Part shown: positions 54,302 through 64,000 of the stretch, piece by piece
Layout: each line of letters opens with the position of its first letter
Position numbering within the stretch: the first letter of the stretch is position 1
Source of the DNA: Halomonas sp. Bachu 37
GTDB taxonomy: Bacteria; Pseudomonadota; Gammaproteobacteria; Pseudomonadales; Halomonadaceae
Length of the DNA stretch: 64,000 nucleotides
Direction: 5' to 3'
NCBI RefSeq assembly: GCF_039691755.1
Contig: NZ_CP137552.1
Span: forward strand, 2,604,001-2,668,000
Notes under the pieces: generated by a model
What the model saw: only the letters and a program-made list of their open reading frames with translations
What the model was told of the DNA's origin: nothing
Database searches by the model: none
Position numbers and translations under genes: made by a program

Positions 54302-56374
54302 TTACAGCAGCAAGCGGCGGATATCGCTCAACACATCGGCCAGGAACGCGGTAAAGCGCGCCGCGTCGGCACCGTTGATGGCGCGGTGATCGTAGGACAG
54401 CGACAGCGGCATCATCAGCCGCGGCTGGAACTCGCCACCGTCCCATACCGGCTTCATCTGCGCCTTGGAGACGCCGAGGATCGCCACTTCGGGAGCATTG
54501 ACGATAGGCGTGAACGCTGTGCCACCGATCGATCCCAGACTCGAGATGGTGAAACATCCACCGGTCATCTCGTCACGCTTGAGCTTCTTGGTCTGAGCCT
54601 TCTTGCCCAGTTCCGCCATGTCCCGAGCCAGCTCGATGAGCGATTTCTTGTCGGCGTCGCGTACCACCGGCACCATCAAGCCATCCGGGGTATCGACGGC
54701 AATGCCGATATGGACGTATTTCTTCCACACCAAAGTTTCGCCATCGCCCTTCAGGCTGACGTTGAACTGCGGGAACATGCGCAGGGCGAAGGCGCACGCC
54801 TTGACCAGAAACGGCAGCGGCGTGAGCTTGGCGCCCTGGGCTTCGGCTTCGGCCTTCATCGACTTGCGGAACGCCTCGAGCTCGGTAATATCCGCCTCGT
54901 CGAACTGGGTAACATGAGGCACGTTGACCCAGCTGCGGTGCAGGTTGGTCGCGCCCATCTTGAGCAGGCGTCCCATCGGCTTTTCTTCGACTTCACCGAA
55001 CTGGCTGAAATCGACCTGCGGGATCGGGGGTATGCCCGAACCACCGGCAGCCGGCGCCTCCGCCTGGCTCTTGCCCTGATTGGCAATCGCCTGCTTGACG
55101 TAGACATGGACGTCTTCCTTGAGAACGCGATCCTTCGGCCCGCTGGGCTTGACCAGCCCCAGGTCGACGCCCAACTCTCGCGCCAGCATGCGTACCGCCG
55201 GTCCGGCATGCACCAGCTTGCCATCGCGCGGCTTGTGCGCAGCCATCTGCGCTTCGGGGCTGGGCGTACCCGCCGGTGACGCTGATGATTTGGCTCCTGG
55301 CTGACTTGAACTACTCTGCTGCGCCTTCTGCTGAGATGCCTTCTCCGGCGCTGCCTTTTTCGGCGCCGACTTCTTCGCTTTAGCACCACCTGCCGAGGCG
55401 ACCTCGATATAACCGATGACATCGCCTTCGGATACCGTGTCGCCCTCTTTCACGGTGAGCTCGAGCAGCTTGCCCTTGTAGGGGCTCGGCACATCCATGG
55501 AAGCCTTGTCGGACTCCAGCGTGATCAGCGGATCTTCTTCGTTGATCTCGTCACCGGCAGCAGCAGCGATCTCGATGATCGGTACGTCGGAGGAACCGGA
55601 AAGATCGGGTACGCGAATCTCCTTTCGCTCGGGCTCGCCGTCCTCGCTTTCGCCTTCGTCCTTACCCTCGCCTTCGCTCTCTTCTTCGGCGGTATCTTCG
55701 GCCGCCTCGAGGTCGTCGGATACCTTGGGGTCGGCAGTGCCTTGCGATTCGTCAGCGCTTTCGCTGTCATCGCCTTCGCCGGCAATCTCCATCTGGCCGA
55801 TCACATCGCCTTCGGATACCGTGTCGCCCTCTTTCACGCTGAAGCTGACGATCTTGCCGCCATGGGGGCTGGGCACGTCCATGGAGGCCTTGTCGGACTC
55901 CAGCGTGATCAAAGTATCCTCGGCATCGACGTCATCGCCTTCGCCCACGGCTACTTCGATTACCTCGACGTTCTCCGAGCCGCCCAGGTCGGGCACCTTG
56001 ATATCGACGGTCTGCTTGCCGCCACTCTTTTTCGCGGCGGGCTTCTTCGGCTCCTGCTCTTGCGCTGGCTGCTCTTGCTCGTCCGGGGCCGATTTTTCCT
56101 GCTCCTGCTCCGCCTCGTCGTCGCTTTCGCTGCTACCTTCCGCTTCAAGCTCGAGGATATCGTCGCCTTCCGAGACGCTATCGCCCTCTTTCACCAGCAC
56201 CTTGACCACCTTGCCGCCCTTGGGAGCGGGCACGTCCATGCTGGCCTTGTCGGATTCGAGTGTGATCAGGGTGTCTTCCGCTTCGATGACGTCGCCTTCG
56301 GACACCGCGATCTCGATGATTTCGACACCTTCGCTACCGCCGATGTCGGGAACTTTGATGATTTCGCTACTCAA
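54302..56374 (-). CDS. aceF: pyruvate dehydrogenase E2 (dihydrolipoyl acetyltransferase) with three lipoyl domains
   Basis: A 690-residue core subunit of the pyruvate dehydrogenase complex. Three lipoyl domains each carry an ESDKASMDVP lipoylation site, joined by acidic or alanine- and proline-rich linkers. Next comes the E1/E3-binding domain (HAGPAVRMLARELGVDLGLV), then the catalytic domain ending SLSYDHRAINGADAARF, with the active His. The start is taken as TTG 56374 (SSEIIKVPDIGG follows), since GGAAGGAG sits 7 bases before it; an ATG at 56428 in frame lacks this. It lies 58 bases after aceE. Confidence 0.94.
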   Translation of the reverse strand: MSSEIIKVPDIGGSEGVEIIEIAVSEGDVIEAEDTLITLESDKASMDVPAPKGGKVVKVLVKEGDSVSEGDDILELEAEGSSESDDEAEQEQEKSAPDEQEQPAQEQEPKKPAAKKSGGKQTVDIKVPDLGGSENVEVIEVAVGEGDDVDAEDTLITLESDKASMDVPSPHGGKIVSFSVKEGDTVSEGDVIGQMEIAGEGDDSESADESQGTADPKVSDDLEAAEDTAEEESEGEGKDEGESEDGEPERKEIRVPDLSGSSDVPIIEIAAAAGDEINEEDPLITLESDKASMDVPSPYKGKLLELTVKEGDTVSEGDVIGYIEVASAGGAKAKKSAPKKAAPEKASQQKAQQSSSSQPGAKSSASPAGTPSPEAQMAAHKPRDGKLVHAGPAVRMLARELGVDLGLVKPSGPKDRVLKEDVHVYVKQAIANQGKSQAEAPAAGGSGIPPIPQVDFSQFGEVEEKPMGRLLKMGATNLHRSWVNVPHVTQFDEADITELEAFRKSMKAEAEAQGAKLTPLPFLVKACAFALRMFPQFNVSLKGDGETLVWKKYVHIGIAVDTPDGLMVPVVRDADKKSLIELARDMAELGKKAQTKKLKRDEMTGGCFTISSLGSIGGTAFTPIVNAPEVAILGVSKAQMKPVWDGGEFQPRLMMPLSLSYDHRAINGADAARFTAFLADVLSDIRRLLL

Positions 56375-56432
56375 GGTCGCGCTCCTTCCAAATCGTACCT
56401 GGAACCGGTGGGAACCCCACCGGGTCATCGGA

Positions 56433-59105
56433 TCAGCTGGTCAGCGGGTTAGGCTTGTTGGGGTCGATGCCGTATTTCTTCAGCGCCTCCCCTACCAGCG
56501 TACGTTTGATCTCGCCGCGATCCGCCAAGGCCTTGAGCGCGGCCACCACCACGAAGTACCGGTCCACTTCGAAGAAGTAACGCAGCTTTTCGCGGGTATC
56601 GGAACGACCAAACCCGTCAGTGCCTAATACATAGTAGTCGCTCGGCACCCAGGCGCGCACTTGGTCGGCGTAGAGTTTCATGTAGTCGGTCGAGGCCACC
56701 ACGGGGCCCTCGCGTCCTTCCAGGCACCGGGTAACGTGCGGCTTTGCCGGCTCGTCATCCGGATTGAGGAATGCCTCGCGCTCGAGCAGCAGCGCTTCGC
56801 GGCGCAGCTCGTTGAAGCTGGGAACGCTCCAGATATCGGCTCCAATGCCCCACTCGTCACGCAGCAGTTCGGCGGCGATCTCGACTTCGCGCAGGATGGT
56901 GCCGGAGCCCATCAGCTGTACGCGACCCTTGTCGCCCTGGGTTTCGCGCAGCAGGTACATGCCCTTGACGATATCCGCCGCGGGCACTTCGTCCATGGCG
57001 GGATGTTCGTAGTTCTCGTTCATCACCGTCAGATAGTAGAAGCAGTTTTCCTTGTCCTGGAACATGCGCTTCAAGCCATCCTGAACGATGACCGCCACTT
57101 CGTGGCCGTAGGTGGGGTCATAGCTTCTGCAGTTGGGAATGGTGGAAGCCTGGATCAGGCTGTGGCCATCCTGGTGCTGCAGCCCTTCGCCGTTGAGCGT
57201 GGTGCGCCCGGCGGTACCCCCGACCATGAAGCCGCGAGCCTGCAGGTCGCCAGCCGCCCAGGCCAGATCGCCGATACGCTGGAAGCCGAACATCGAGTAG
57301 TAGACGTAGAACGGCAACAGGGTCAGATTGTTGTTGCTATAGGAGGTCGCCGCGGCCATCCACGCCGACATGGCGCCGGCCTCGGTGATACCTTCCTCGA
57401 GGATCTGGCCTTTCTGATCCTCGCGATAGAACATGATCTGACCCTTGTCGACCGGCTCGTACTTCTGCCCTTCGGAGGTATAGATACCCAACTGGCGGAA
57501 CATGCCCTCCATGCCGAAGGTGCGCGCCTCATCGGGAATGATCGGCACCACCTGCTTGCCCAGCTTCTTGTCCTTCACCAGACCGTTGAGGATACGTACG
57601 AAGGCCATGGTGGTGGAGACTTCACGGCCCTTGGAGCCACCGGTCTGGGAGGCGAATATCTTGTCGTCGAGGCCGGGGATTTCCAGGGCCTCGAAGTCGC
57701 TGCGACGGCTCGGTAGGTAGCCGCCCAGGCGCTCGCGCTGCAGGTGCATGTACTTGAGCTCGGGGGAGTCGTCCTCCGGCTTGTAGTACGGCACTTCCTT
57801 GAGCTGTTCGTCGGAGAGGGGAATACCGAAGCGATCGCGGAATTTCTTCAGCGCCTCGTATTCCATGCTCTTGACCTGGTGAGCTTCGTTGGCCGCTTCG
57901 CCATCGCCGCTGCCCATGCCGTAACCCTTGATGGTATGCGCCAGGATTACCGTCGGCTTGCCATTGGCGTTGTTGACCGCCTCGTCGTAGGCCGCATAGA
58001 CCTTGAACGGATCGTGACCGCCACGGTTGAGCTTCCAGATATCCTCGTCGGAGAGGTCCTTGACCATCTCCTCGGTTTCCGGGTACTTGCCGAAGAAGTG
58101 CTCGCGAGTATAGGCGCCGCCGTTGGCCTTGTAGTTCTGGTATTCGCCATCGACCGCTTCGTCCATGCGCTTTTGCAGAATCCCCTTGCTGTCCTTCTCG
58201 AACAGCGGATCCCAGTGGCGTCCCCAGACCACCTTGACCACATTCCAGCCGGCGCCGCGGAAGACTCCTTCGAACTCGTCCATGACCCGCGAGTTACCGC
58301 GTACCGGGCCGTCGAGACGCTGAAGGTTGCAGTTGATGACGAAGATCAGGTTGTCGAGGTTCTCACGGCCGGCCAGGGAAATGGCACCCAAAGATTCCGG
58401 CTCGTCGCACTCGCCGTCGCCCATGAAGCACCAGATCTTGCGATCCTTCATGTCCTTCATTTCACGCGAATGCAGATACTTCATCACGTGAGCCTGGTAG
58501 ATCGCCTGGATCGGCCCAAGGCCCATGGAGACGGTGGGGAACTGCCAGAAATCGGGCATCAACCAAGGGTGCGGATAGGAAGACAGGCCGTCGCCGTCGA
58601 CTTCCTGGCGGAACTTGTCCATCTGCGCTTCGGACAGGCGGCCTTCCAGGTAGGCACGAGCGTAGATACCCGGCGCCACATGGCCCTGGATATAGACCAG
58701 ATCGCCTTCGAAATCACCGTTGGGAGCGCGGAAGAAATGGTTGAAGCCCACGTCGTACAGCGTCGCCGCCGACATGAAGCTGGCGATATGGCCGCCCAGC
58801 CCCGGATTGGCCCGGTTGTTGCGGATCACCTGGGCGATGGCGTTGTAGCGAATCAAGGAGCGAATACGCCGCTCCATGAACAGATCCCCCGGCATCGGCG
58901 ACTCCCGATGTACAGGGATGGTGTTACGGTGCGGGGTCGTCACCGAGAAGGGCACTCTCATCCCGTCCCGACGCAGGCGATCCGCCAGGCGGGTCATCAG
59001 GTAGCGGGCGCGGTCTTCACCCTCACGATCCAGTACCGATTCCAGGGATTCCAGCCACTCCGTGGTTTCGACCGGATCGAGATCTTCTCTTGGCTCCAGA
59101 CTCAT
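56433..59105 (-). CDS. aceE: pyruvate dehydrogenase E1 component (homodimeric)
   Basis: An 890-residue thiamine diphosphate enzyme, very close to E. coli AceE (887). It decarboxylates pyruvate and acetylates the lipoyl groups of AceF. Segments include GGHIASFMSAATLYDVGFNHFFR, the ThDP motif GDGECDEPESLGAISLAGRENLDNLIFVIN (read in two parts), and IDPNKPNPLTS at the end. A GGAGAG site precedes the ATG. It is the first gene of aceEF. Confidence 0.97.
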   Translation of the reverse strand: MSLEPREDLDPVETTEWLESLESVLDREGEDRARYLMTRLADRLRRDGMRVPFSVTTPHRNTIPVHRESPMPGDLFMERRIRSLIRYNAIAQVIRNNRANPGLGGHIASFMSAATLYDVGFNHFFRAPNGDFEGDLVYIQGHVAPGIYARAYLEGRLSEAQMDKFRQEVDGDGLSSYPHPWLMPDFWQFPTVSMGLGPIQAIYQAHVMKYLHSREMKDMKDRKIWCFMGDGECDEPESLGAISLAGRENLDNLIFVINCNLQRLDGPVRGNSRVMDEFEGVFRGAGWNVVKVVWGRHWDPLFEKDSKGILQKRMDEAVDGEYQNYKANGGAYTREHFFGKYPETEEMVKDLSDEDIWKLNRGGHDPFKVYAAYDEAVNNANGKPTVILAHTIKGYGMGSGDGEAANEAHQVKSMEYEALKKFRDRFGIPLSDEQLKEVPYYKPEDDSPELKYMHLQRERLGGYLPSRRSDFEALEIPGLDDKIFASQTGGSKGREVSTTMAFVRILNGLVKDKKLGKQVVPIIPDEARTFGMEGMFRQLGIYTSEGQKYEPVDKGQIMFYREDQKGQILEEGITEAGAMSAWMAAATSYSNNNLTLLPFYVYYSMFGFQRIGDLAWAAGDLQARGFMVGGTAGRTTLNGEGLQHQDGHSLIQASTIPNCRSYDPTYGHEVAVIVQDGLKRMFQDKENCFYYLTVMNENYEHPAMDEVPAADIVKGMYLLRETQGDKGRVQLMGSGTILREVEIAAELLRDEWGIGADIWSVPSFNELRREALLLEREAFLNPDDEPAKPHVTRCLEGREGPVVASTDYMKLYADQVRAWVPSDYYVLGTDGFGRSDTREKLRYFFEVDRYFVVVAALKALADRGEIKRTLVGEALKKYGIDPNKPNPLTS

Positions 59106-59519
59106 AGAGGTCTCTCCGAATGACGATAAATGACAATGACCCCGCCAATTCAGGGGCCCATGGCGTCTGCGGCAATAAGCTCGCCACAGACCGAAGATCC
59201 GTCAGGGTCCCTCTTGATCACCAGCGCTTCGCTGTGATCGATTGGGTTTTAACCCTGGATTCAAGGAGATAGTTCTCCTCGAATGTAGTAAAGCTACATA
59301 AATGTTTGAAAATGACGGCACCATATAGCGAGAAGATACCCCAAAAGGCGACTTTCTGCCAATCATAGCTCACTGAAAAGCCTATCCAAAACAGCATATT
59401 GCACCGCAACATTAGACCTTGGAATGAGCTTCCCCTATTGATGGCAATCGATCAGCGCAGCGGGCCGATCTTGTAGTCAAACTACCGTTTTATCGGTTAT
59501 TGAACGTAACTTGCGGTTT
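59106..59519. promoter_or_regulatory. 414-base gap upstream of aceEF
   Basis: The gap lies between aceE and the ampD stop and should hold the aceEF promoter. I see no gene. Small palindromes are present (GGGTTTTAACCC at 59244-59255, and GGAGATAGTTCTCC about 10 bases later), but none matches the PdhR operator. Confidence 0.35.
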
Positions 59520-60149
59520 TTATTCAGTGAGCGTCAGCTGTTGTCGATAATAAGCCCAGTCGAAGGCCGGCCCGGGGTCTGTCTTGCGCAGCGGAGCCAC
59601 ACGCGCGTGGCTGGTGATACGCGTCTCATCGAGAGACGGATAGACGTTCAGCAGCAGTCGGGTGATGCGACTCAAAGACGCATACTGAGCCTGAGAGAAC
59701 GGCGTTTCGTCATCGCCCTCAAGTTCGATTCCGATAGCGAAATCGTTAAGCGCACGCCGCCATTGCCTGCGCTGCGAGTCGAACCAGCGCGAGCGACCCG
59801 CATGCCAGGCACGCTGACCGAACGGCACGAACTGCACGCACTCGCCGTCGCGACGAATCAGCAGATGCGCCGACACCCGCAGATGGGCGATAGCGGCAAA
59901 GTACGGGTGCCCGTGCGGCTCCAGGTTATTGGTGAACAAGGCTTCGATGGCATCGCCGCAGAACCGCCCCGGAGGCAGGCTGATGGCGTGCAGCAGCAAT
60001 AGCGATACTTCATCCTCGGGTCGCGAATCACAATTGGGCGACACCACCCGTCGCGCCTGGCGCCACCACCCCTGCTCGAATGTTTGTTGCGGATTACCCA
60101 CCCTGCCCCCTGACGTCATGCCGTGAGTTTTTCTATAATGCCCCACCAT
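59520..60149 (-). CDS. ampD: 1,6-anhydro-N-acetylmuramyl-L-alanine amidase
   Basis: A 209-residue amidase_2 enzyme for cytosolic recycling of cell-wall muropeptides. The zinc ligands are seen in [12 protein letters not shown], and [28 protein letters not shown] and FAIGIELEG are family motifs. Two starts are possible: ATG 60149, with AAGGGAAG upstream, or ATG 60119 ten codons in. Its 5' end faces nadC across 29 bases, so the promoters overlap. Confidence 0.94.
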   Translation of the reverse strand: MVGHYRKTHGMTSGGRVGNPQQTFEQGWWRQARRVVSPNCDSRPEDEVSLLLLHAISLPPGRFCGDAIEALFTNNLEPHGHPYFAAIAHLRVSAHLLIRRDGECVQFVPFGQRAWHAGRSRWFDSQRRQWRRALNDFAIGIELEGDDETPFSQAQYASLSRITRLLLNVYPSLDETRITSHARVAPLRKTDPGPAFDWAYYRQQLTLTE

Positions 60150-60178
60150 ACGCCACTTCCCTTGCGCAAAGGCACCTC

Positions 60179-61069
60179 ATGCACGATCTCAAGCACAGTC
60201 TCACACACGGCCCCAGGAACTACCAAGATGCGTTGGCCGAAGAGATACGCTCCAGCGCTGCCCGCTTGTTAGCAGAGGACATCGGTACCGGCGACATCAC
60301 CGCCGAACTGATTCCCGTCGATCAATGGGCCAAGGCCCGCGTGGTCACTCGCGAGGCCGCGGTACTGTGCGGCAGCGCCTGGGTGGACGAACTGTTTCGC
60401 CAATTGGATAGTCGTGTCGGCCTTCACTGGCTGGCGTTCGACGGTGAACAGCTGCAAGCCGGACAGACCTTTCTCGAACTGGAAGGTCCGGCACGTAGCC
60501 TGTTGACCGGAGAGCGCGCGGCGCTCAACCTGCTGCAGACCCTCTCTGCCACGGCCACGTCGACACGCGCCTACGTGGAACTGATCGAGGCCAGCGGCGT
60601 GCGCCTGCTGGACACCCGCAAGACTCTGCCGGGAATGCGCCTGGCTCAGAAATATGCCGTCAGCTGCGGCGGCGGCCACAACCATCGGTTCGGCTTGTGG
60701 GACGCCTTTCTGATCAAGGAGAACCATATCGCCGCCTGTGGCGGGATAGACGCCGCGGTCAAGCAGGCACGCGAGATCAAACCGGAGGCTCCGGTCGAGG
60801 TTGAAGTGGAAAGCCTTGACGAGCTGGACCAGGCTCTGGCCGCCGGTGCCGATATCATCATGCTGGATAATTTTTCGCTGGAGCAGCTGCGCGACGCGGT
60901 CAAGCGAACTCAAGGGCGCGCCACTCTGGAGGCGTCGGGCAACGTCGATGCTTCCACGTTGGAGGCCATCGCCGCCACCGGCGTCGACTGCATTTCCAGC
61001 GGTGCACTGACCAAGGACGTCAAGGCCATCGATCTGTCCCTGCGAATTATCGAAACCCGCGCCAACTGA
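60179..61069 (+). CDS. nadC: nicotinate-nucleotide pyrophosphorylase (carboxylating)
   Basis: A 296-residue quinolinate phosphoribosyltransferase of NAD synthesis. Typical segments are [16 protein letters not shown] [55 protein letters not shown], and the C-terminal [11 protein letters not shown] 60179 with an AAAGG site gives the normal length; upstream open frame is not coding. Confidence 0.96.
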   Translation: MHDLKHSLTHGPRNYQDALAEEIRSSAARLLAEDIGTGDITAELIPVDQWAKARVVTREAAVLCGSAWVDELFRQLDSRVGLHWLAFDGEQLQAGQTFLELEGPARSLLTGERAALNLLQTLSATATSTRAYVELIEASGVRLLDTRKTLPGMRLAQKYAVSCGGGHNHRFGLWDAFLIKENHIAACGGIDAAVKQAREIKPEAPVEVEVESLDELDQALAAGADIIMLDNFSLEQLRDAVKRTQGRATLEASGNVDASTLEAIAATGVDCISSGALTKDVKAIDLSLRIIETRAN

Positions 61070-61129
61070 ACACCCGTTTGCCAGACGGGAAGCAACGGCG
61101 TATTGCGCATTCATCACGAGGCACTTTCC

Positions 61130-61849
61130 ATGGCGTCCAGCCACTCATTTGCGCTTGATGCCATCGGCGTGATCGAAAGCGATTACCCGGACAAGTTCGG
61201 TATTCCCCGGCAACCCGGTCTGGCTCTCGACGCCCGTGCCACGCTGGTACTGGCCCCGCCTTACAACGACCCCTTGAGTGTTCGCGGGCTCGAGGCCTTC
61301 AGTCACTTGTGGCTGAGTTTCATTTTCCATCAGAGCCCCGAGCGCTGGACGCCGCTGGTGCGCCCGCCACGCCTGGGTGGCAACGCCAAGGTAGGCGTCT
61401 TCGCCAGCCGCAGCACCCACCGCCCCAATCGCCTCGGCCTCTCCCTTGTTGAGCTGGTCGATATCGATACCCGCCAGGGGGTACGTCTGGTGTTGCGCGG
61501 ATGTGACCTGGTCAGCGGCACGCCGGTAGTGGATATCAAACCCTACCTGCCCTGGGCCGAATCACGACCCGAGGCGCGGGCGGGCTTCGCCCCCGAAGCG
61601 CCGACACAGCTGCCGGTGTGTTTTTCGGCCGAAGCGGAAGCTACCCTGGCGGTACGCTCGGACAACGAATCCCTGCGGGCATTGATTATCCAAGTACTGA
61701 GACAGGACCCGCGCCCCGCCTATCATGACAGGAAGCGCAAGACGGGTGACGCACGAGTCTATGGTGTACGGCTGCGCGACGTGGACGTTCGCTTTTGCGC
61801 GCACCATCACGAAAACGCCACGACCTTCGAGGTCGTGGCGATCGTTTAG
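61130..61849 (+). CDS. trmO: tRNA (N6-threonylcarbamoyladenosine37-N6)-methyltransferase TrmO
   Basis: A 239-residue TrmO (TsaA/YaeB) protein that methylates t6A37 of certain tRNAs. The markers are IGVIESDYPDKFGIPRQPGL, LEAFSHLWLSFIFHQ, GVFASRSTHRPNRLGLSLVEL, and VVDIKPYLPWAES. GAGG precedes ATG 61130. The last codons form a stem-loop (CGCCACGACC/GGTCGTGGCG, 61816-61840) that may double as a terminator. Confidence 0.95.
   Translation: MASSHSFALDAIGVIESDYPDKFGIPRQPGLALDARATLVLAPPYNDPLSVRGLEAFSHLWLSFIFHQSPERWTPLVRPPRLGGNAKVGVFASRSTHRPNRLGLSLVELVDIDTRQGVRLVLRGCDLVSGTPVVDIKPYLPWAESRPEARAGFAPEAPTQLPVCFSAEAEATLAVRSDNESLRALIIQVLRQDPRPAYHDRKRKTGDARVYGVRLRDVDVRFCAHHHENATTFEVVAIV
61816..61840 (+). terminator. 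hairpin inside the trmO 3' end
   Basis: CGCCACGACC and GGTCGTGGCG form a 10-bp stem with a TTCGA loop, ending 9 bases before the end of trmO. ATCGTTT follows. It may end transcription of trmO before convergent purC. Confidence 0.5.
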
Positions 61850-61898
61850 GCTCAAGAGACCAATACGTCTTCGAGCCAGGCGTAGCAGCCCGTAAAGC

Positions 61899-62615
61899 TC
61901 AGGCGGGAAATTCGATACCGATGCGCCGCCCCACTTCCTCGTAGGCCTCGATGACGCCACCCAGACCCTGACGGAAGCGATCCTTGTCCAGCTTTTCCCT
62001 AGTATCGGCATCCCACAGACGGCAACCGTCCGGCGAGAACTCATCGCCCAGGATCACCTCTCCCTTGAACAGGCCGAACTCAAGCTTGTAGTCGACCAGC
62101 AGCAAACCGCCATGGGCAAACAGGGCCTTGAGAATCTCGTTGACCTTGTAGGTCAGGGTCTTCATCTGTGCCAACTGCTCGGACGTTGCCCAGCCGAACG
62201 TTTCCGCCAGCGACTCGTTGATCATGGGGTCGCCCTTGTCGTCGTTCTTCAGGAACAACTCGAAGGTCGGCGGCGTGAGTTCGCTGCCCTCCTCCACGCC
62301 CAGGCGCTTGACCAGGCCGCCGGCGGCAATATTGCGCACCACGCACTCCACTGGAATCATGTCCATCTTCTTGACCAGGCTTTCCGTATCGGACAGGCGC
62401 TGCTCGAAGTGGGTGGGAACGCCGGCGTCTTCCAGGCGCTCCATGATGAAGGCATTGAAGATATTATTGACCATTCCCTTGCGCGCCAGGGCTTCCTTCT
62501 TCTTGCCGTCGAAGGCGCTGGTGTCGTCGCGAAACTGAAGCACCAGCCGATCGGGGTCGTCGGTGGTGTAGACGGATTTTGCCTTGCCGGCGTAAAGTTC
62601 TTGACGCTTTTCCAT
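61899..62615 (-). CDS. purC: phosphoribosylaminoimidazole-succinocarboxamide synthase
   Basis: A 238-residue SAICAR synthetase of purine synthesis. The start [58 protein letters not shown] and [14 protein letters not shown] are diagnostic. It lies 47 bases after bamC on the same strand, as part of a dapA-bamC-purC block. Confidence 0.97.
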   Translation of the reverse strand: MEKRQELYAGKAKSVYTTDDPDRLVLQFRDDTSAFDGKKKEALARKGMVNNIFNAFIMERLEDAGVPTHFEQRLSDTESLVKKMDMIPVECVVRNIAAGGLVKRLGVEEGSELTPPTFELFLKNDDKGDPMINESLAETFGWATSEQLAQMKTLTYKVNEILKALFAHGGLLLVDYKLEFGLFKGEVILGDEFSPDGCRLWDADTREKLDKDRFRQGLGGVIEAYEEVGRRIGIEFPA

Positions 62616-62662
62616 GGGGGCTCCGAAAGGGAAAAAATCAAAATGCCAAGGGAGACGCGCAT

Positions 62663-63637
62663 CTAGCGCAGGTAACCGGACACCCGTTCCAGCAATTCAC
62701 GCTGATCATCGGCACTGAAGGCACGCTCGCTGTCGTTGACCGCCCGCAGGATCGTCCGATTCTGCCCCGCCGGTTCCAGCTCCAGGCGAATCTGTTGCGA
62801 CATCTGGCGCACATCGGGACTGAAGACGATCTCGATCGGGTTGCGATTGCGCTCGGTGAGGGTCTTGTACTCGACCAGGAACGCGTACTCCTCGGGATAC
62901 TCGGCAAGCAGCTCACGCTCTTCCTCCTGGGTGAAGTCCAGCGCAAGGTAGTGGCTCAGCTCCGCCCAGACGCGATCGATATCCAGCGGCACGTCGACCT
63001 GCCAACGGTCACCCTCCCGGGTCAGTTCCACAGCCTGCTCGCGATTGAGGCGCTGCGCGGAAAGCGATGACGAGCTGGTGGATGCCACGGCGCTGCGGGC
63101 ACTCAGATGACTTTCGAGAGCCTCAAGACAGTTCGCCAGCGTATTGCCGCCGCGTTCGCAGCGAATTTCACTGCTCCCTTCGCGCAGGCCGCTGGTCAGG
63201 CTCAGGCGGCCCTGGTTGGTCTCGATGACGCCTTGGGTGGCATTGCTGGACTGCACGCCGAGCTGTCGAGTCCGGGCGAAGTGCTCGAGTTGGGGCCAGA
63301 TGCGGCCAGGCTCCTCGGCCACCACCAGCCATTGCCGATCGCCCGCCGACCGACGCTCGACGTAGTCGGGCTGCATGGCGCTGCCGGTGGCCAGGGTTTG
63401 CGGAGCGCGCACTTCGAACGGTTCATCGCGGCGAGGAGCCGTTCGCGTCGCCCGTGGCACCGGCATGGCATCGGTGTAACGGCTCTCGTTTCGGCTCGGC
63501 GGCAGTACCAGGGGTTCTCCGGGTGCCGCCTCCACGTAATCCAGGTTACGGTCATGGTAAAAACCATCCCGCGCACAGCCCGCCAACGACATGGCCGCGA
63601 CCAGGGTCAACGGCATCCATTTCAGCGCAGAGTTCAT
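62663..63637 (-). CDS. bamC: outer-membrane assembly lipoprotein BamC
   Basis: A 324-residue lipoprotein of the BAM complex. The signal peptide ends in a lipobox LAGC with C21 as the lipid site. A long unstructured region with [11 protein letters not shown] follows, then two NlpB-type domains. ATG 63637, preceded by GAAGG, is preferred over an upstream in-frame start. It follows dapA, as in E. coli. Confidence 0.93.
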   Translation of the reverse strand: MNSALKWMPLTLVAAMSLAGCARDGFYHDRNLDYVEAAPGEPLVLPPSRNESRYTDAMPVPRATRTAPRRDEPFEVRAPQTLATGSAMQPDYVERRSAGDRQWLVVAEEPGRIWPQLEHFARTRQLGVQSSNATQGVIETNQGRLSLTSGLREGSSEIRCERGGNTLANCLEALESHLSARSAVASTSSSSLSAQRLNREQAVELTREGDRWQVDVPLDIDRVWAELSHYLALDFTQEEERELLAEYPEEYAFLVEYKTLTERNRNPIEIVFSPDVRQMSQQIRLELEPAGQNRTILRAVNDSERAFSADDQRELLERVSGYLR

Positions 63638-63707
63638 CAAGCCACCTTCGTTAAACAGATCGTCACCGGCTACGTATCCCGGCATGAACGCCTACCCGCG
63701 GGCAGGT

Positions 63708-64000
63708 CTAGTCTTCGACCACACCAGCCAGCTGCAGCGCTTCACTGACCGTGGCGTGATATTTTTCCGACAACCAGGTCAACGGCAGACGAATACCGGC
63801 CTCGGCATATCCCATGCGATTCAGGGCCCACTTCACCGGGATCGGGTTGGCCTCGATGCCTAGGTTGGTATGCAAAGGCATCAGCCGCGTGTTGATCTGG
63901 TGAGCCTTGTCGGAATCGCCGGCTATGGCAGCGGTACACAGGTCGTGCATGGCCTTGGGCGCGACATTGGCGGTCACCGAGATGTCACCATGGCCTCCCA
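63708..64000 (-). CDS. dapA: 4-hydroxy-tetrahydrodipicolinate synthase, 5' part cut by window edge
   Basis: Only about 97 C-terminal residues are in the window. They open [20 protein letters not shown], which matches the end of the DapA barrel, and continue [19 protein letters not shown], the C-terminal DapA signature. The enzyme begins the lysine and diaminopimelate branch. The N-terminal two thirds lie outside the window. bamC follows with a 70-base gap. Confidence 0.93.
   Translation of the reverse strand, partial: GGHGDISVTANVAPKAMHDLCTAAIAGDSDKAHQINTRLMPLHTNLGIEANPIPVKWALNRMGYAEAGIRLPLTWLSEKYHATVSEALQLAGVVED

Noticed and set aside
57744..59123. 459-codon plus-strand open frame opposite aceE
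   Set aside because: Mirror frame of a fully supported pyruvate dehydrogenase gene; no ribosome binding site.

Overview
The window reads as a chromosomal segment of a halophilic or marine gammaproteobacterium, most like Halomonadaceae (Halomonas and relatives). This rests on gene content: two TRAP transporters, a Pseudomonas-like Anr/cbb3 oxidase block, a CrbS/CrbR-type acetate switch beside acs, GlcDEFG glycolate oxidase, and a dapA-bamC-purC order. The assignment is inference; no rRNA gene is present. The DNA is high in GC, so most real genes carry long mirror-frame open frames, which are left out. No insertion sequence, prophage or CRISPR array was seen.

Layout. 1-6440 (minus strand): a TAXI-type TRAP operon (fused permease cut by the left edge), then a DctPQM operon ending in a small DUF2798 membrane protein. 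6770-9633: an EamA exporter, a DUF192 protein and pyruvate kinase. 9765-15092: a urate-to-glyoxylate pathway (allA, ureidoglycine aminohydrolase, puuE, a GntR regulator, puuD, uraH, and divergent uraD). 15284-16598: a phasin and a GST. 16987-23262 (plus): lactate permease and glycolate oxidase glcDEFG. 23322-23877: a five-gene tRNA operon (three identical Asp, two Val) with its own promoter and terminator. 24491-33223: ccoNOQP, ccoGHIS and a TauE/SafE-like membrane protein, followed by hemN and the oxygen regulator anr. 35629-49235: ttcA, then an acetate-uptake and sensing locus: a degenerate exonuclease, a cNMP/CBS/DUF294 protein, DUF4212 plus a sodium:solute symporter, a small unknown protein, the SSS-fused hybrid kinase CrbS, the LuxR-type regulator CrbR, and acs. 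49418-54012: sprT, a UPF0149 protein, a phospholipase D/cardiolipin synthase, rsmJ, tsaB, adk. 54302-59105: pyruvate dehydrogenase aceEF. 59520-64000: ampD, nadC, trmO, purC, bamC and the 3' end of dapA.

How the parts fit. Much of the window handles small carboxylates: dicarboxylate-type TRAP uptake, lactate, glycolate/glyoxylate (also produced by purine breakdown), acetate, and their entry through pyruvate kinase, pyruvate dehydrogenase and acetyl-CoA synthetase. The cbb3 oxidase, hemN and anr form a low-oxygen respiratory module, with FNR/Anr-like boxes seen before ccoN and hemN at spacings that fit class II activation.

The points most worth a second look are: a perfect 11-bp hairpin that covers the anr ribosome binding site; an Arg in place of the fourth cysteine of the HemN radical-SAM region; a DnaQ-like exonuclease lacking most catalytic residues; a shared 11-base A-rich element beside the ribosome binding sites of two unrelated uptake operons; and a shared unexplained motif in two distant promoters.
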